From Anaerolineae bacterium (GTDB lineage: Bacteria; Chloroflexota; Anaerolineae; Aggregatilineales; JAFGMM01): a stretch of 64,000 nt of DNA. Made by a program: the position numbers and the translations under genes. The notes under the pieces are model-generated. The model saw only the letters and a list, made by a program, of their open reading frames with translations. It made no database searches and was not told where the DNA came from. Below are positions 1 to 10,605 of the stretch, one piece after another. Where the stretch lies: the NCBI GenBank assembly GCA_027494055.1, contig JAOSJO010000012.1:744001-808000 (forward strand), written 5' to 3'. The first letter of the stretch is position 1; each line of letters starts with the position of its first letter.

Positions 1-1686
1 CGGCTCCCAGAGCGTCGAGGGGTACGCGCCCAGGCCGGTGTAGGTCGCGCGCATCGCCACCGGGAGGTCGTACAGGCCGAGCAGGTGCACGAACACGCTC
101 AGCGGCGCGTCGGTGCGCGCTAGCGGCTCCCAGTGCAGCGTCACGAACACGGGCGCGCCGGGCTGCACCGTGTCCGCGCTCAGTTCATACCCGCGCAGCC
201 GCGCCACGTCGCCGAACGCCGCGTCGATGGCCCCGGCCGGCTGGGTGGCGGCGGTCGGCTCCGGGGGCGGCGTGTAGGCGGGCGCAAGGTAGCCGGCCAG
301 CGCCCAGATCGCGCCCGCGCACAGGAGCGCGCTGACGAGCGCGGCGAGCGCGCGCGCTGCGCCCCGCCCCGGCCAGGGGAGCCGCGTCACAAGCGCCGCC
401 AACCCCGCGAACACCAGCAGGCCGTAGGCCGGCAGGCCGGGGAAGTAGAAGCGCCCCATCGCGCCCGCCGGGCTGACCAGGATGTAGAAGAACAGCACCA
501 ACGCCATCCCCACCGCCTGCGCGCCGAGCAGCGCCAGCGCGCCGACGTGCGTTCTGGCTTCCGGGAAGCTACGGCGGTCGCCCTGCGCAGGGCATAGAGC
601 GCCAAGCCCACCAGACCGGCGACGCCGACAACCGCCATGAGCGTGTAGAGAGCGCCCGGCAGCGGAACCTGCCCGTAGCCGAAGCGGCCCCAGAGCGTGG
701 TCCACGCGAAAGGCAGCTCCATGAGGGCGAGCGTCAGGCTCGCGCGCGGGTCGCGCACGCCCCAGATCTCGGTGACGCGCACGAAGCCGGTCGGCTCGCC
801 GTAGAGCACGGCGTTGCGCACGAACCACCACCCACTCACCAGCGCCGCAACGCCGAGCACGATCCCCAGCGCGCGCAGCGCCTGCCGCCACGCGCGCCGC
901 CGCCACGCCGCCAGCAGCAGCGCGAGCCCGATCACGCCGATCATCGGCAGCAGGTGTGTCTTCGTCAGCAGCGCCACGCCGTAGGCCAGCCCCAGCCATG
1001 CCGCGCGGCGGGCGTCCAGCCCGCGCGCAACCACGCGGACGCTCAGCAGCAACACCACCGCGCCGGCCGCGGCGGCGGGAACGTCGTTGTTGACCGCGCC
1101 GCTCAGGTAGAGGAACTGGGGGTTGAACGCGAGGAACGCCGTCCCGCCGACCGCTATCGCCCGGTTGCCGAACACCTCCAGGCCAATCAGGTACGTCGCC
1201 CACACCGCCGCCGCGCCCCACAGCGTGGTCACAAAGCGCGCCAGGTGCGACGCCAGCGCCGGCCCGCGCCAGGGGGAACGCCTCGTCGGGGCCGTGGAGG
1301 TACAGGTTCTTGTTGTCAACGCCGACTTCGAAATCGCGGTAGGCCCAATAGGGGTTAATTGGCGGCTCGGCGTCGAGGTCGGGCGTGGGCACCCAGAAAC
1401 TCGCCAGCGCCGCCGTGACGTAGTACAGCGGCGGGTGGTGCGCCTGGATGTTCGGCGCGACCAGCCGGTCCTGCGTCGGCAGCCGGCGCTCGTTGACCAG
1501 GTAGCGCACGAACCGGTAATGGCGCACCTCGTCCGTCGCTTCGTGGATCGGGTTCACGAGGCCATAGGCAAGCGCGAGCGCCAGGTAGCCCACCAGGACC
1601 GCCACGAACGCGGGGTGCGCCCTCACGGCCCCAACGAGACGACCGGCAAGCGAACGGCGCGCCATGCCCTCTGCTGGCGCGTTCAT
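1..1686 (-). CDS. GT39-like membrane glycosyltransferase, third gene of operon (3' end outside window)
   Basis: Multi-pass GT-C-type glycosyltransferase, probably using a lipid-phosphate sugar donor at the outer membrane face. The N-terminus begins MNAPAEGMARR and has a first membrane helix, then the acidic loop motif NPIHEATDEVRHY expected of GT39/ArnT-like enzymes, then alternating hydrophobic helices. The downstream part (roughly below 350) becomes a soluble beta-rich tail. The frame must change at the G run 1272-1276 (one G too many) and again near 578-590 (one base missing); either side of these points the protein reads sensibly. The ATG at 1684-1686 overlaps the upstream stop as ATGA, implying translational coupling. 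The gene continues past base 1. The substrate cannot be told from sequence. Confidence 0.75.
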   Translation of the reverse strand, partial: MNAPAEGMARRSLAGRLVGAVRAHPAFVAVLVGYLALALAYGLVNPIHEATDEVRHYRFVRYLVNERRLPTQDRLVAPNIQAHHPPLYYVTAALASFWVPTPDLDAEPPINPYWAYRDFEVGVDNKNLYLHGPDEAFPLARAGAGVAPGALCDHAVGRGGGVGDVPDWPGGVRQPGDSGRRDGVPRVQPPVPLPERRGQQRRSRRRGRRGGVAAERPRGCARAGRPPRGMAGAGLRRGAADEDTPAADDRRDRARAAAGGVAAARVAAGAARAGDRARRCGAGEWVVVRAQRRALRRADRLRARHRDLGRARPAREPDARPHGAAFRVDHALGPLRLRAGSAAGRSLHAHGGCRRRRSGGLGALCPAQGDRRSFPEARTHVGALALLGAQAVGMALVLFFYILVSPAGAMGRFYFPGLPAYGLLVFAGLAALVTRLPWPGRGAARALAALVSALLCAGAIWALAGYLAPAYTPPPEPTAATQPAGAIDAAFGDVARLRGYELSADTVQPGAPVFVTLHWEPLARTDAPLSVFVHLLGLYDLPVAMRATYTGLGAYPSTLWEP

Positions 1687-3673
1687 TCGGGAACCTCAAG
1701 CGCACCCACGATCACCATCTCGCGCCCGTCCTCGGTCGCGTAGCGCGCGCCGGTCCAGGGGTCGAAGAGGCCCACGCCCACCCGGTAAGCGCCCGGCGCG
1801 AGCGCGTCCCAGGGCAGGGTGAGGCGCAGCTCGAACACGTCGGTGGGGTGCAGGGTGTAGGGATCGACGCCCAGGCCGCCGGCCGCGTGAACCGGCGTCT
1901 CCCCGTCCGGCAGGAGCACGTGCACGAAGACCTCCAGGCGCGGCGTGGTTGGCTCGCCGGGGGCGGGCGGCTTCGCGAAAAGCGGGCGCGCCGGCAGGTC
2001 GAGCGGCGCGCTCACCTGCCACGTCGTGCCGACGTACACCGACTCGCCCGGATAGGGGTATACGCTGGCGTGGCGCAGCGTGAGGCCGGGCGCAAACGCC
2101 ACGTCCTCGCCCGGCGCGACCTCCGCCAGCGCCGGCATCCGGTAGAGCCGGTAGGCGTCGGTCTGCGCGACGACAGTCCTGTACTGAGCGGGAATGTACT
2201 GCGTCGCCGGGTCCTCGAAGAAATAGTGCGGCACGGCGAGATAGCCCTCCGCGAAGAGGTTCAGCCGGCTTGTGCGCGGGTCGTACCAGCGCACACGCAC
2301 GTCGTCGCGTTCGAGCGCGATGTCGAACGCCGCCTGGTTCCACCGCTCCTCGATCTGCGCGCCGATGGCGATGTCGGCCACCTCCGGGTGGTCGTTCAGG
2401 TAGCGCGCCAGCGCCATGAAGTCGGTGTGGAACAGCACGCGGACAAACCCATCCTGCGGGCGCACGACAAAGTAATCGTACAGGTTGCGCGCCGCCTCCG
2501 CGCCCACGTAGATCGCCGCCAGCACGAGCAGCGCCCGCGCCGCCCAGGAGCTTCGCAGAGACTTGATAGCCGTCGCCTTCTGACCAACCCACACCACCCC
2601 AAGCGCCGGGAAGATGTACGCCGCCGGCTGCGCCAGGATCGTGTGGCCCAGGCTCGCCGCCGGCACCGCCAGCGCGCCGGGGGCCAGGCCCGCCGCAAAC
2701 CACAGCAGCAGGAAGGCGTGCGCCGGCTCCCGCCAGCGCCACAGCCCGACCGCGACGCCGATGACGAAGAAGGCCGCCCCGACGACGCCAAACACCGGGC
2801 GGTACGGGATATTGTACAGCGCCTCGTCGTCGCCGGTGAACGCGAACATCCCCAGCGTGCGCAGCGCGTACTCAACCAGCATTGACGGGTCGCCGCCGCG
2901 CAGCGCGTAGAGCGGCGCGGCCAGCTCCGCGACGCGCGCCTCGGCGTCCGGGTTCTGGCTCAGCACCACGAGCAGCGGCACGCCGAGGAGCGTCGCGATC
3001 ACCAACGCGAGCGCGAACCCGCGCCAGTGGCGCAGGAAGGCCATACGGTGGAAGACCAGGAAGTAAAGCGCGAAGGCGAGCAGAATCAGTGGGACGCCCC
3101 GCGACGCGAAGTAGGTGTAGAAGCCCACGCCTACCGCCGCCCCTGACGCCGCGAACCAGCCATAGCGCACTGCGCGCGGCGCACCCCCGCGCCGGCCGGG
3201 GCGCGCGCAACCGCCATGCCCCGCCACCAGCAGTAGAACGCCAGCAGCGCGAAGGCCGTCAGGCTGATGTGGCGCTGCCCGGTCCGGCTGTAGATCAGGC
3301 TCCAGAAGCTGAAGGCCAGCCCCAGCGCCGCAACCAGCGCCGCCGCCCGACCCCACAGGCGGCGCACCAGCAGGTACAGCAACGCCACGCTCAGCGCCCC
3401 GCACAGGATCGACACGCCGCGAATGCCGACGTGCGTGGTCCCGAACAGGGGCACGAGCGGCGCGGCGAGGATGTGGTACAGCGCTTCGTGGCCGGAGGCG
3501 TCGGCGTAATAGAGCCGGATGTCGCCGTCGCGGACGTGCTGGCTGATGACGAGCGCGTTGCTCAGCTCGTCGTCGTTGAACCCCGGTGGGCTGACCTCCG
3601 GCGCAACCAGCCGCAGCGCCAGCGCCAGGACGAACAAAAGGGCAACGACCCCCAATTCGCGGCGTCGCGTCAT
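1683..3673 (-). CDS. GT39-like membrane glycosyltransferase with C-terminal soluble domain
   Basis: About 663 residues after correction. The N-terminus (MTRRRELGVVALLFVLALAL) is a membrane helix followed by the acidic motif PPGFNDDELSNA, the position of the catalytic acidic residue in GT-C enzymes. About ten further hydrophobic helices follow, then a soluble C-terminal region of about 230 residues (from roughly YDYFVVRPQDGF) that looks beta-rich and extracytoplasmic. One frame change is needed between 3184 and 3203, a stretch with C5 and G4 runs. The start overlaps the stop of the preceding gene as ATGA (3670-3673), and its own stop overlaps the next start (1683-1686). The family is clear; donor and acceptor are unknown. 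A role in glycosylation of surface polymers or proteins is inference. Confidence 0.78.
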
Positions 3674-5679
3674 CCCGAACCGTCCCCACAGGGGTGGATC
3701 AAAACCCGGTGGCCGTCCGTGCCGTTGGCGCTCACGGTCAGCCGGTCCAGCGTGTCGCGGTCATACGCGCCCAGGTACACGGCGCAATCCCCCGCATCCA
3801 GCCCCGGCACCACGTGCACCTGCGCGAAGGCGTCGCCCGGCTGCCAGGTCCACGCCGGCGCGTCGAGGCGGTCCTCCTGCGCCACAACCTGCCCCGCGCC
3901 GTCAACCAGGTGCGCGAACAGCTTGACGCCGTCCGTCTCCTCGACGCCATACGTCGCCAGGGCGCGCCAGAACGTCACCAGCGTATCGGGCGGGCTGTAG
4001 TCGTAGCCGAGGAACTCAAGCGCCGGCGCGTTGACCGGCAACCCCGGCTCGACGACGCCGGTGAAATCGCTCCGCAGCGCCGGCAGCGCCGCCGCAAGCG
4101 CGGCGCGCGGCGACCAGTCGAACACGTCGGCGGTGCGGTTGAAGTCATCCGGCTGCATCGTCAGGCGCGTGATGCGCGCCCCCGCCCGTGAAGTACGGCT
4201 GCAACGCGGGGTTCAGCGGGGCCACTTCCGGGAAGACCACGCGCACCCGCGCCGCGTCTGGGAAGAGCAGCGCCCGCTGCCCGTCGAACCAGCGCAGCGT
4301 GAGGTCGTCGCGGCGCAGCGTCATGCGCACCACGGCGGGGTCGTGCGGCGCTTCCGGCGTGATCGACGAGAGCATCACCGGCGCGTCGTCGGCGCTGGAT
4401 TGCAGGTAGCCGGCGGTCGCCACCAGTGTGTGGTGATAGGCGACGCGCACGTCGCGGCCGGCGTCCACAGGTCGAAGTAGTGCTGGTAGGTCGTCCATCC
4501 TGTGAGCGCGACAAGCGCTGCCGCCACCGGCGCCATCGGCACGCGGAAGGGACGCCGGACGCCCTCGCCGGCCGGCCGATCCGCGCCGTTCATCCACCGC
4601 CCCAGCGCCACGAGCGCCCACGCCGGCAGGATGTACACGGCGGGCATCAGGCCCACCGCGCGCGTCACCGCCGCGTCCACGCCCGTGACCGCGTTCGGCA
4701 CGAGGCCGGCGGCGACCCAAATCAGCAGGAAGGCCGGCGCAGCCCGCCCGCGCACCGCATCCACCAGCGCCATCAGCAGGCCGCCGAGGAACAACAGCCC
4801 CTGCGCCGGCCCAAGCAAGGGCCGGCCTGGGAGGTTGTACATCCACAGCGGGTCGCCCGCGAGGTTGAACATGACCAGCGCCTCCCCCGACGTGGCGCAA
4901 CAGCGGCGTAAGGTTCCCTCCGCCGCCGCCTGGAGCGGGCTACTGAGGTCCGCGAGGCGCGTCTCCGCGCCGGGGTGCGCCAGCAGCCAGCCGAAGAGCG
5001 GCGCGCTCACGAGCAGGGCGATCAGCAGGCTCAACAGCATCGCGCGCCAACCCCGGCGCAAGAGGTCGCGCCGGAAGAGCGCCAGGTACGCCATCAGCGC
5101 CGGGAAGATCACCCACATCACCCGCGCGGCCAGGTACGTGTAGAACGTCGCGCCGAGCAGGACCCCGGCGGCGACAGCCCAGCGCCGCGGGGGCCGCCCG
5201 CCCGCGCCAAGGCCCGCGCCCCGCCACCAGCAGTAGACCGCCGCCGCCAGCAGCGCCGGGAGCGTCACGCTGCGCAACGCCTGCCGCGAGACCATCACCG
5301 GCCAGAAATCCACCGCCAGGAAGGCCGCCGCCAGCAACCCCACGCCCGCCCCAAACGCCCGCCGCGCCCAGGCCCAGGTCAGCGGCAGAAGGAGCAGCCC
5401 GAAGAAGGCCGCCGTCAGCCGCGAGGCATAGGCCGTCGGGCCGACAGCGAGCATCGTCAGCGCGGTCGCATAATCGTAGAGCGGCTCGCGCCCGTAGCCG
5501 ACGGTGAAGTAGATCGGGAAGACGCCCTCCAGCACGCGCGCGGCATCGCGACCGTGGTCGGCCTCGTCGTGCGTCAGGCCGGGCGGGGCGTGATCGAGGT
5601 CGTGGACGCGCAAGAAAGCCGCCACCAGCAAGATGGCGACCAGCGCGGCGACCTCTGCGCGGGAGGGTGATGGTTTCAT
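3670..5679 (-). CDS. GT39-like membrane glycosyltransferase, first gene of operon
   Basis: About 669 residues. Starts MKPSPSRAEVAALVAILLVA, with a first membrane helix and then the acidic motif APPGLTHDEADHGRDA typical of GT-C transferases. Around nine more membrane helices follow, and a C-terminal soluble domain ends near VSANGTDGHRVLIHPCGDG. Two frame changes are needed, near 4463 and near 4185; the two downstream pieces read on continuously as the soluble domain. The ATG at 5679 was chosen because a well-spaced sigma70-type promoter ends about ten bases before it, and an upstream in-frame extension to 5763 would overlap that promoter. The stop overlaps the next start by ATGA. Confidence 0.76.
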
Positions 5680-5689
5680 AGGCGCGCGG

Positions 5690-5718
5690 AATTTACCGCA
5701 GCCAGTGGGGGCGGTCAA
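5690..5718 (-). promoter_or_regulatory. Promoter of the GT39 operon, nearly leaderless
   Basis: On the minus strand TTGACC (5718-5713) and TAAATT (5695-5690) are separated by 17 bases. The predicted transcription start, about 7 bases further on, lies only a few bases before the ATG at 5679. No Shine-Dalgarno sequence fits in that space, so the mRNA is predicted to be leaderless or almost so. Confidence 0.55.
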
Positions 5719-5874
5719 GAACAGGCAGGAGTTGGCAGCGAGAGGGGAGACAGAAAGCCTCAAGCGTGGCCGCGAACAAGCCGACCGGCAATTTCCACGC
5801 CACGCGAGAGGCAGCGATGGATCATGTCACACAGTGGCATGGCATAACGAAGTCTGGAAGGCAGCGCAGGCTGG

Positions 5875-5942
5875 AAACACGAAGGCGCGAAACATGCGCC
5901 CAACCTTTCGTGACTTCGCATCTTTCGTACTTTCGTGTTACG
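5875..5942. repeat. Imperfect palindromic REP-like element (cacgaag family)
   Basis: Arms built from CACGAA/TTCGTG units (AACACGAAGGCGCGAAA and, on the other side, TTTCGTACTTTCGTGTT) form a long imperfect hairpin in the 268-base gap between the GT39 operon and the amidase gene. The gap otherwise shows no gene apart from the promoter at 5690-5718. Its layout resembles the element at 43192-43257 but its sequence differs. Confidence 0.5.
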
Positions 5943-5947
5943 AACCT

Positions 5948-6721
5948 TTAAGAAAAGTCAATGGTATATGCGAAGAACTGCTCGCCCTTTGGAGCAGTCT
6001 GGCAGACCCAGTTACCTTCCGGGTTGATTACCCCCGAAGGCGCGGAACAGGGAGGTGCGTCGGATGGCAGTTGTCAACCGTCACAATCCACACGCGACCC
6101 GCCCGCGCGCGCATTCTCAGGTTCGATTCGTGGTACTGCCAGGCCAGGTCTGACCATGCGCTCCCATCGCGGCCTCCGTTGACGGCATGGAAGACAACGC
6201 GCGCGCCCATCCTGGCGAGTTGCTGGCTCAGATGCACGTCCGGCATCGGGGTGGCTTCTGGGTTTGCCCAGAGATCGTTGCAGATCAGCCCGCCGGCTGG
6301 GATTCCCATATAGTCAAACACACGCAATGGGCTGACATCGAAGTGATTGATCTCGCCTTCCGGCGGCTCAGTGGGCGTCCCGCAAAGGAGCGTCTTGCTG
6401 TGGAATCCGAGATACGCGCCGTCTGGCGTGTAGAACCGGATCTGGTTGTAGCGCCGGTTATCTTGAGGCTCGACAAAACAGGTTCCCAGTGCGAGACCCA
6501 GACCAGATTCGCGCGCACGTGCGGCCACGCGGCGCAGCGCGTCCGCGACAGCGCCGGCGTCGAAGTCATGCGTGTAACCGCTCAGCGACCCCTCAGGGGG
6601 TGAGGAGGACATCGGCCTGTGCCTCCCTGGCGAACTCAAGCGCCCGATAGATTGCCGCCTCGTTCGACTTGATGTCGGTCGTGACCTGTATTTGCGCGCC
6701 GGCGACACGCAATTGCGCCAT
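5948..6721 (-). CDS. Carbon-nitrogen hydrolase (nitrilase superfamily amidase)
   Basis: About 257 residues after correction, a normal size for the superfamily. The Glu-Lys-Cys triad is visible: Glu in LTPEGSLSGY, Lys in FHSKTLLC, Cys in GLICNDLWANPE. Two frame changes are needed, one at the C run near 6595-6600 (one C too many, otherwise a stop directly before the catalytic Glu codon) and one near 6050-6062; the tail then reads through NPEGNWVCQTAP to a TAA at 5948. The start at 6721 has a strong AAGGAG 7 bases upstream. It lies 99 bases after the OppC-type permease on the same strand, so it probably hydrolyses an amide or nitrile brought in by that importer. That link is inference. Confidence 0.82.
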
Positions 6722-6820
6722 CGATTCACTCCTTCGTGCAGTGTCGTCCTGTCAACGCAATCACCTCTTCGTCGCTGGCGATCTCCCGCCTGGGCCACGC
6801 CGCAACATGCGCGCACGGCG

Positions 6821-7730
6821 CTATCGTTGCGACTTGCGGGTGCGTGGGTCCGCCAGGTCGCGGAGGCCGTCGCCGATGAAGTTGAAGGCCATCACCACAG
6901 TGAAGATCGCCAGGCCGGGGAAGGTGCTCAGCCACCACTGGTCAAAGTAGTCGATGCCGTCCGACACCATCCGCCCCCACTCCGGGGCCGATGGTTCAGG
7001 CCCCAGGCCCAGAAAACTCAGCCCGGCGAAAATCAAGATCGCGTTGCCGATGTCCAGCGTCGCCATCACGACTGCCGGTGCGATGCAGTTGGGCAGAATA
7101 GTGCGGGTGAGGATATAGCGCTTTGACGCGCCGATGGCATAGGCCGCCTCGACGTACTCATTGGACTTGACGCTGACCACCAGGCTGCGCACGATGCGGG
7201 CGTAGCTGGGCCACCAGACGACGATCATCGCCAGGGTGGCATTGAGCACGCTCGGCCCCAGCGCGGCGGCAATCGCCATCGCCAGGATGATCGTCGGGAA
7301 GGCCATAAAGACCTCAGTGGCCCGCATCAGCGCCTCGTCCCACATGCCGCCCAGATAGCCGGCGACGGACCCGATGGCGGAGCCAATGACCATCGCGAAG
7401 ACGATTGCCAGCACCCCGGCGGGCAGCGAGATACGCCCGCCGTACATGACGCGCGCCAGCACATCGCGGCCTAGCTGGTCGGTGCCAAAGACGTGTTCGG
7501 CGCTCGGCGGCTGCAGGCGGTTGGTCACGTCCTGCGCCAGCGGGCCATATGGCACGATCCAGGGAGCGGCCAGGGAGATGAGAAACCAGAGCAGACACAC
7601 CACCAGCCCGACAACCATGAGCGGGTTGCGCGCCGCGTGAAACCGCAGCGCGCGCAGCTTTCTGCGTGGGGCGGCGCGCGCCCTCAACCGAGATCGGCTG
7701 GCGGATATCGACGCTTGCGTCGCTGCTCAT
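6821..7730 (-). CDS. Oligopeptide/dipeptide-type ABC transporter permease (OppC/DppC)
   Basis: Inner-membrane permease of a family-5 importer, about 303 residues. OppC-type N-terminal helix (NPLMVVGLVVCLLWFLISL), the GTDQLGRDVLARVMYGGR segment conserved in DppC proteins, and the EAA loop around AAYAIGASKRYILTRTILPN. The ATG at 7730 gives MSSDASVDIRQPISVEG; one base must be lost or gained near 7672-7690 to enter the main frame. Without this the gene would have to start at TTG 7687. It lies 4 bases after the OppB gene. Confidence 0.88.
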
Positions 7731-7734
7731 AGCC

Positions 7735-8745
7735 CTAGCGCGCTTCCCCGGTGCGCACGCGCGGATCAAGCACGAAGTACAGCATATCGACAATCAGGTT
7801 GGTGACGACAAACACGATAGCGACCAGCATACTCACGCCCATGATGGCGGGGAAGTCGAGGCTGCGCGCGGCGTCGTAGGCGTAGCGCCCGATGCCGCTC
7901 CACGCGAAGATCGTCTCGGTGAGCACCGCGCCCGCCAGCAGGTGTCCATATGACAGGCCGATAATCGTCACAACCGGCAGCAGCGCATTCCGCAGCCCGT
8001 GCCGTATGGTCACCTGGCGCTCCGTGAGGCCCTTGCTGCGCGCCGTCGTCATGTATTCGAGCGAGATGACCTCCAGCATGGACGAGCGCGTGATGCGCGC
8101 GATCAGCCCCGTCGAGTACGCGCCGAGCACGAGCGCCGGCAGGATCAGGTGGTGGAGCGCATTGCGGAAGAGGTCCCAGCGCCCGGTGAGCAGGCTGTCG
8201 ATGGTGTACATTCCCGTGACGGTGGGCGGCGGCGCGAGCACCGCGTCCAGGCGGCCCGGTCCCGGCACGATACGCAGGCGCAGATAGAGCACCAGCAGCG
8301 CCACCAACGCCAGCCAGAAGACCGGCGCGCTCACGCCGATGAGCGACAGGATGCGCACGATGAAGTCAATCGGGCGGTTGCGCCACACGGCGGAGATCAG
8401 GCCAAACGTCACGCCGGCCGCCAGCGCAATGACAATGCCCGCCGTCGCCAGTTCTACCGTGGCCGGCAGATACCTGCCCAGGTCATCGGCGACGGGGCGG
8501 CGGGTGCGGATGGACGTGCCCAGGTCGCCGCGCAGCAGGTTGCCCAGGTACGTAACGTACTGAACGTGAATCGGCTCGTCCAGGCCCCACCGGGTGCGGA
8601 ACGCCGCCACGGTCTCCGGGTCGGCGGCGGCGCGCTCGCCCAGGTTGGCCGCGGTGGGGTCGGCGGGCACCAGGTTGGCAATGATGAACGCCACCAGCGA
8701 GATCCCGAAAATGAGTGGGACTGCCAGAACCAGGCGGCGCAGCAT
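7735..8745 (-). CDS. Oligopeptide/dipeptide-type ABC transporter permease (OppB/DppB)
   Basis: About 336 residues, intact. Starts MLRRLVLAVPLIFGISLVAF, the usual DppB first helix; an in-frame extension to 8805 would run across a palindrome and was rejected. The EAA-type loop is TTARSKGLTERQVTIRHGLRN and the C-terminal FVLDPRVR is typical. It pairs with the OppC-type gene downstream; the binding-protein gene is upstream beyond a palindrome. No ATPase gene is present in the operon. Confidence 0.9.
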   Translation of the reverse strand: MLRRLVLAVPLIFGISLVAFIIANLVPADPTAANLGERAAADPETVAAFRTRWGLDEPIHVQYVTYLGNLLRGDLGTSIRTRRPVADDLGRYLPATVELATAGIVIALAAGVTFGLISAVWRNRPIDFIVRILSLIGVSAPVFWLALVALLVLYLRLRIVPGPGRLDAVLAPPPTVTGMYTIDSLLTGRWDLFRNALHHLILPALVLGAYSTGLIARITRSSMLEVISLEYMTTARSKGLTERQVTIRHGLRNALLPVVTIIGLSYGHLLAGAVLTETIFAWSGIGRYAYDAARSLDFPAIMGVSMLVAIVFVVTNLIVDMLYFVLDPRVRTGEAR

Positions 8746-8796
8746 GTACGAGATACAGAGGCATGGGTCGTCTCTATAGCGCGGACCATGAAACTG

Positions 8797-8822
8797 CAGG
8801 GGCACGGCGCGCCGTGCCCCTG
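8797..8822. repeat. 26-bp perfect palindrome between binding-protein and permease genes
   Basis: A perfect palindrome with core GGGGCACGGCGCGCCGTGCC..., without a T tract. It lies 23 bases after the binding-protein stop (8846) and 51 bases before the OppB start (8745). In mRNA it would fold into a very stable stem that could protect the upstream message from 3' decay and so raise binding protein over permease. It could equally be a dispersed REP element. Confidence 0.65.
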
Positions 8823-8845
8823 GTTCCGCCGTTACAACGATGATC

Positions 8846-10425
8846 TTACCCAGCCAGGCCGAGCAGCGTCAGGTCCACGCGCCACTGCCCATTATAGTTG
8901 AAGCCTGTCAGGTTAGCCCGGTAGGCGAAGTGCACGCCCGGCTGGAAGAGCGGCGCAAAGGGGCCGGATTCCATTTCGTAGAGCTGGATCTCGCGGAACA
9001 ACTCATTCCGCGCGTCGGGATCGGTCTCAACCTTCACCTGGTCGCGCAGCGCCAGGATCTCGGCGTCGGCGTTATCGTCAGTCCAGTTGGCGCGGTTGCC
9101 CACCACACCGGCGGGGAGGAACTCCACGTAGTCGAGCGTATCGTAGTAGTCGGGGTTCCACAGCCACAGGCCGAAGCCATGCTGGCCGGCGCGATAGGCG
9201 TCCAGCGAGGTCTGCAATTCCTCCGGCACGAGGTTCACGGTGATGCCGACCTCAGCCAGGTCAGCCTGGACCTTCTGCGCCACGACGCCGAACTCGGTGC
9301 CGATGTAGGTGAAGTCCGGGTAGCGCAGGTCCACGGTGAAGCCGTCAGGGTAGCCGGCGTCGGCCAGCAGTTGCCGGGCGACTTCCAGGTCGCGTGCGAT
9401 GCCTTCAGAGGAGTCGAGCGCGCCGCCAAAGCCGAGCGGAACCATCGCGGCGGGCGTGTTCGTGCCGACCCCCGACAGGGTGCGCAGGCCCTCATAGTCC
9501 AGGGCGTAGCGGACCGCCTTCTGCACCAGCTTGTCGCTCATCGGGCCGCCGATGTCCGGGTTCTGGTTCATGAGCAGGAAGATCAGCGTGTCGCTCTGCG
9601 TGGAGAAGGTCACGATGTCCGGGTTGCCCTCGAAGGACGGCAACTGGTCGGCAGAGACGTCCATCGCGATGTGGATGTCGCCCGCCTCAAGCGCCAGCTT
9701 CTGCTGCGCGGCCTCCGGCAGGTTCCGCAGGATGATGCGGTCGAAGTACGGCGGCTCGCCCATGTTGTAGTTGGGGTTGCGCACCAGGATAGTCTGCACG
9801 GTCGGCTCGTAGCTGCCAACCATGTACGGGCCGGTGCCGGCGGAGTTGTCGTTGAACCACGGTTCGGCGGTGTCGGTCTCGGCGGCGTCAGCGGCGTCCG
9901 TGCCGCCCTGGGCCATGACCTCTTCGGCGTCCGTGATCGAGAAGGCGTCATACACCAGCTTCGCCAGGATGGCCGGGTCCGGCTGCGCGAGCGTCAGCAC
10001 AACTGTGAGGTCGTCCGGCGCTTCGACGCTGGCAATCGTGTCAGCCAGGAAGGCCGGGTTGTCCTTGAGGTTCTTCATGCGGTTGAAGCTGAAGACCACG
10101 TCACTGGCGGTGAGGGTGGAGCCATTGGAGAAGGCCACATCGCCATCCAGGGTGAAGGGTGTAGACCAGGCCGTCGTCCGAGATGGTCCAGCTTTCGGCC
10201 AGGTTGGGCAAAATCTCGCTCACCGAGTCGGTGGGGGAACGTGACGAGCGTGTCATAGACCGACGTGTGGATGAGCGAGCCGCCCGGCTCGTAGGCGCGG
10301 TGCGGATCGAGGCCGTTGTAGTCCTCCGAGATGCCGACGATCAGCACCCGCTCCTCCTGAGCGCTGGCGCCGAAGGCCGTCAGGCTCAGTATAGCAACCA
10401 GTAGCAGAACAGTGAACCGACGCAT
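8846..10425 (-). CDS. Family-5 ABC transporter substrate-binding protein (oligopeptide type)
   Basis: About 526 residues. The Sec signal peptide MRRFTVLLLVAILSLTAFGASA ends in ASA-QE with no lipobox Cys. Mature start VLIVGISEDYNGLDPHRAYEPGG, and SBP_bac_5 features such as NGSTLTASDVVFSFNRMKN and later VGTNTPAAMVPLGFGG. Two frame changes are needed, at the G run near 10232-10237 and near 10155; the corrected joint reads VTFPTDSVSEILPNLAESW then YTFTLDGDVAFSNGS. It is the first gene of the importer operon and has a GAGGAGGAG Shine-Dalgarno before the ATG. The ligand is unknown. Confidence 0.88.
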
Positions 10426-10541
10426 GTTCTCCTCCTCAGATCATAGGTTGTTCGGGCAATGGGATCGCGAACGCAACCCAAGTATACCCCAGATTCTATC
10501 CAGCGTCCGCCAATTCTCGATCGAGCTGGCTGTCCTCTCGT

Positions 10542-10570
10542 TTATCGAAAAGCGCAGTGTGAACTATAAT
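10542..10570 (+). promoter_or_regulatory. Promoter of the toxin-antitoxin pair
   Basis: TTATCG (10542-10547) and TATAAT (10565-10570) are 17 bases apart, about 36 bases before the antitoxin ATG at 10606. Confidence 0.5.
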
Positions 10571-10605
10571 CGATGTAAGCTGCGAGAAGCGAGTGAGGAA
10601 CCGAG

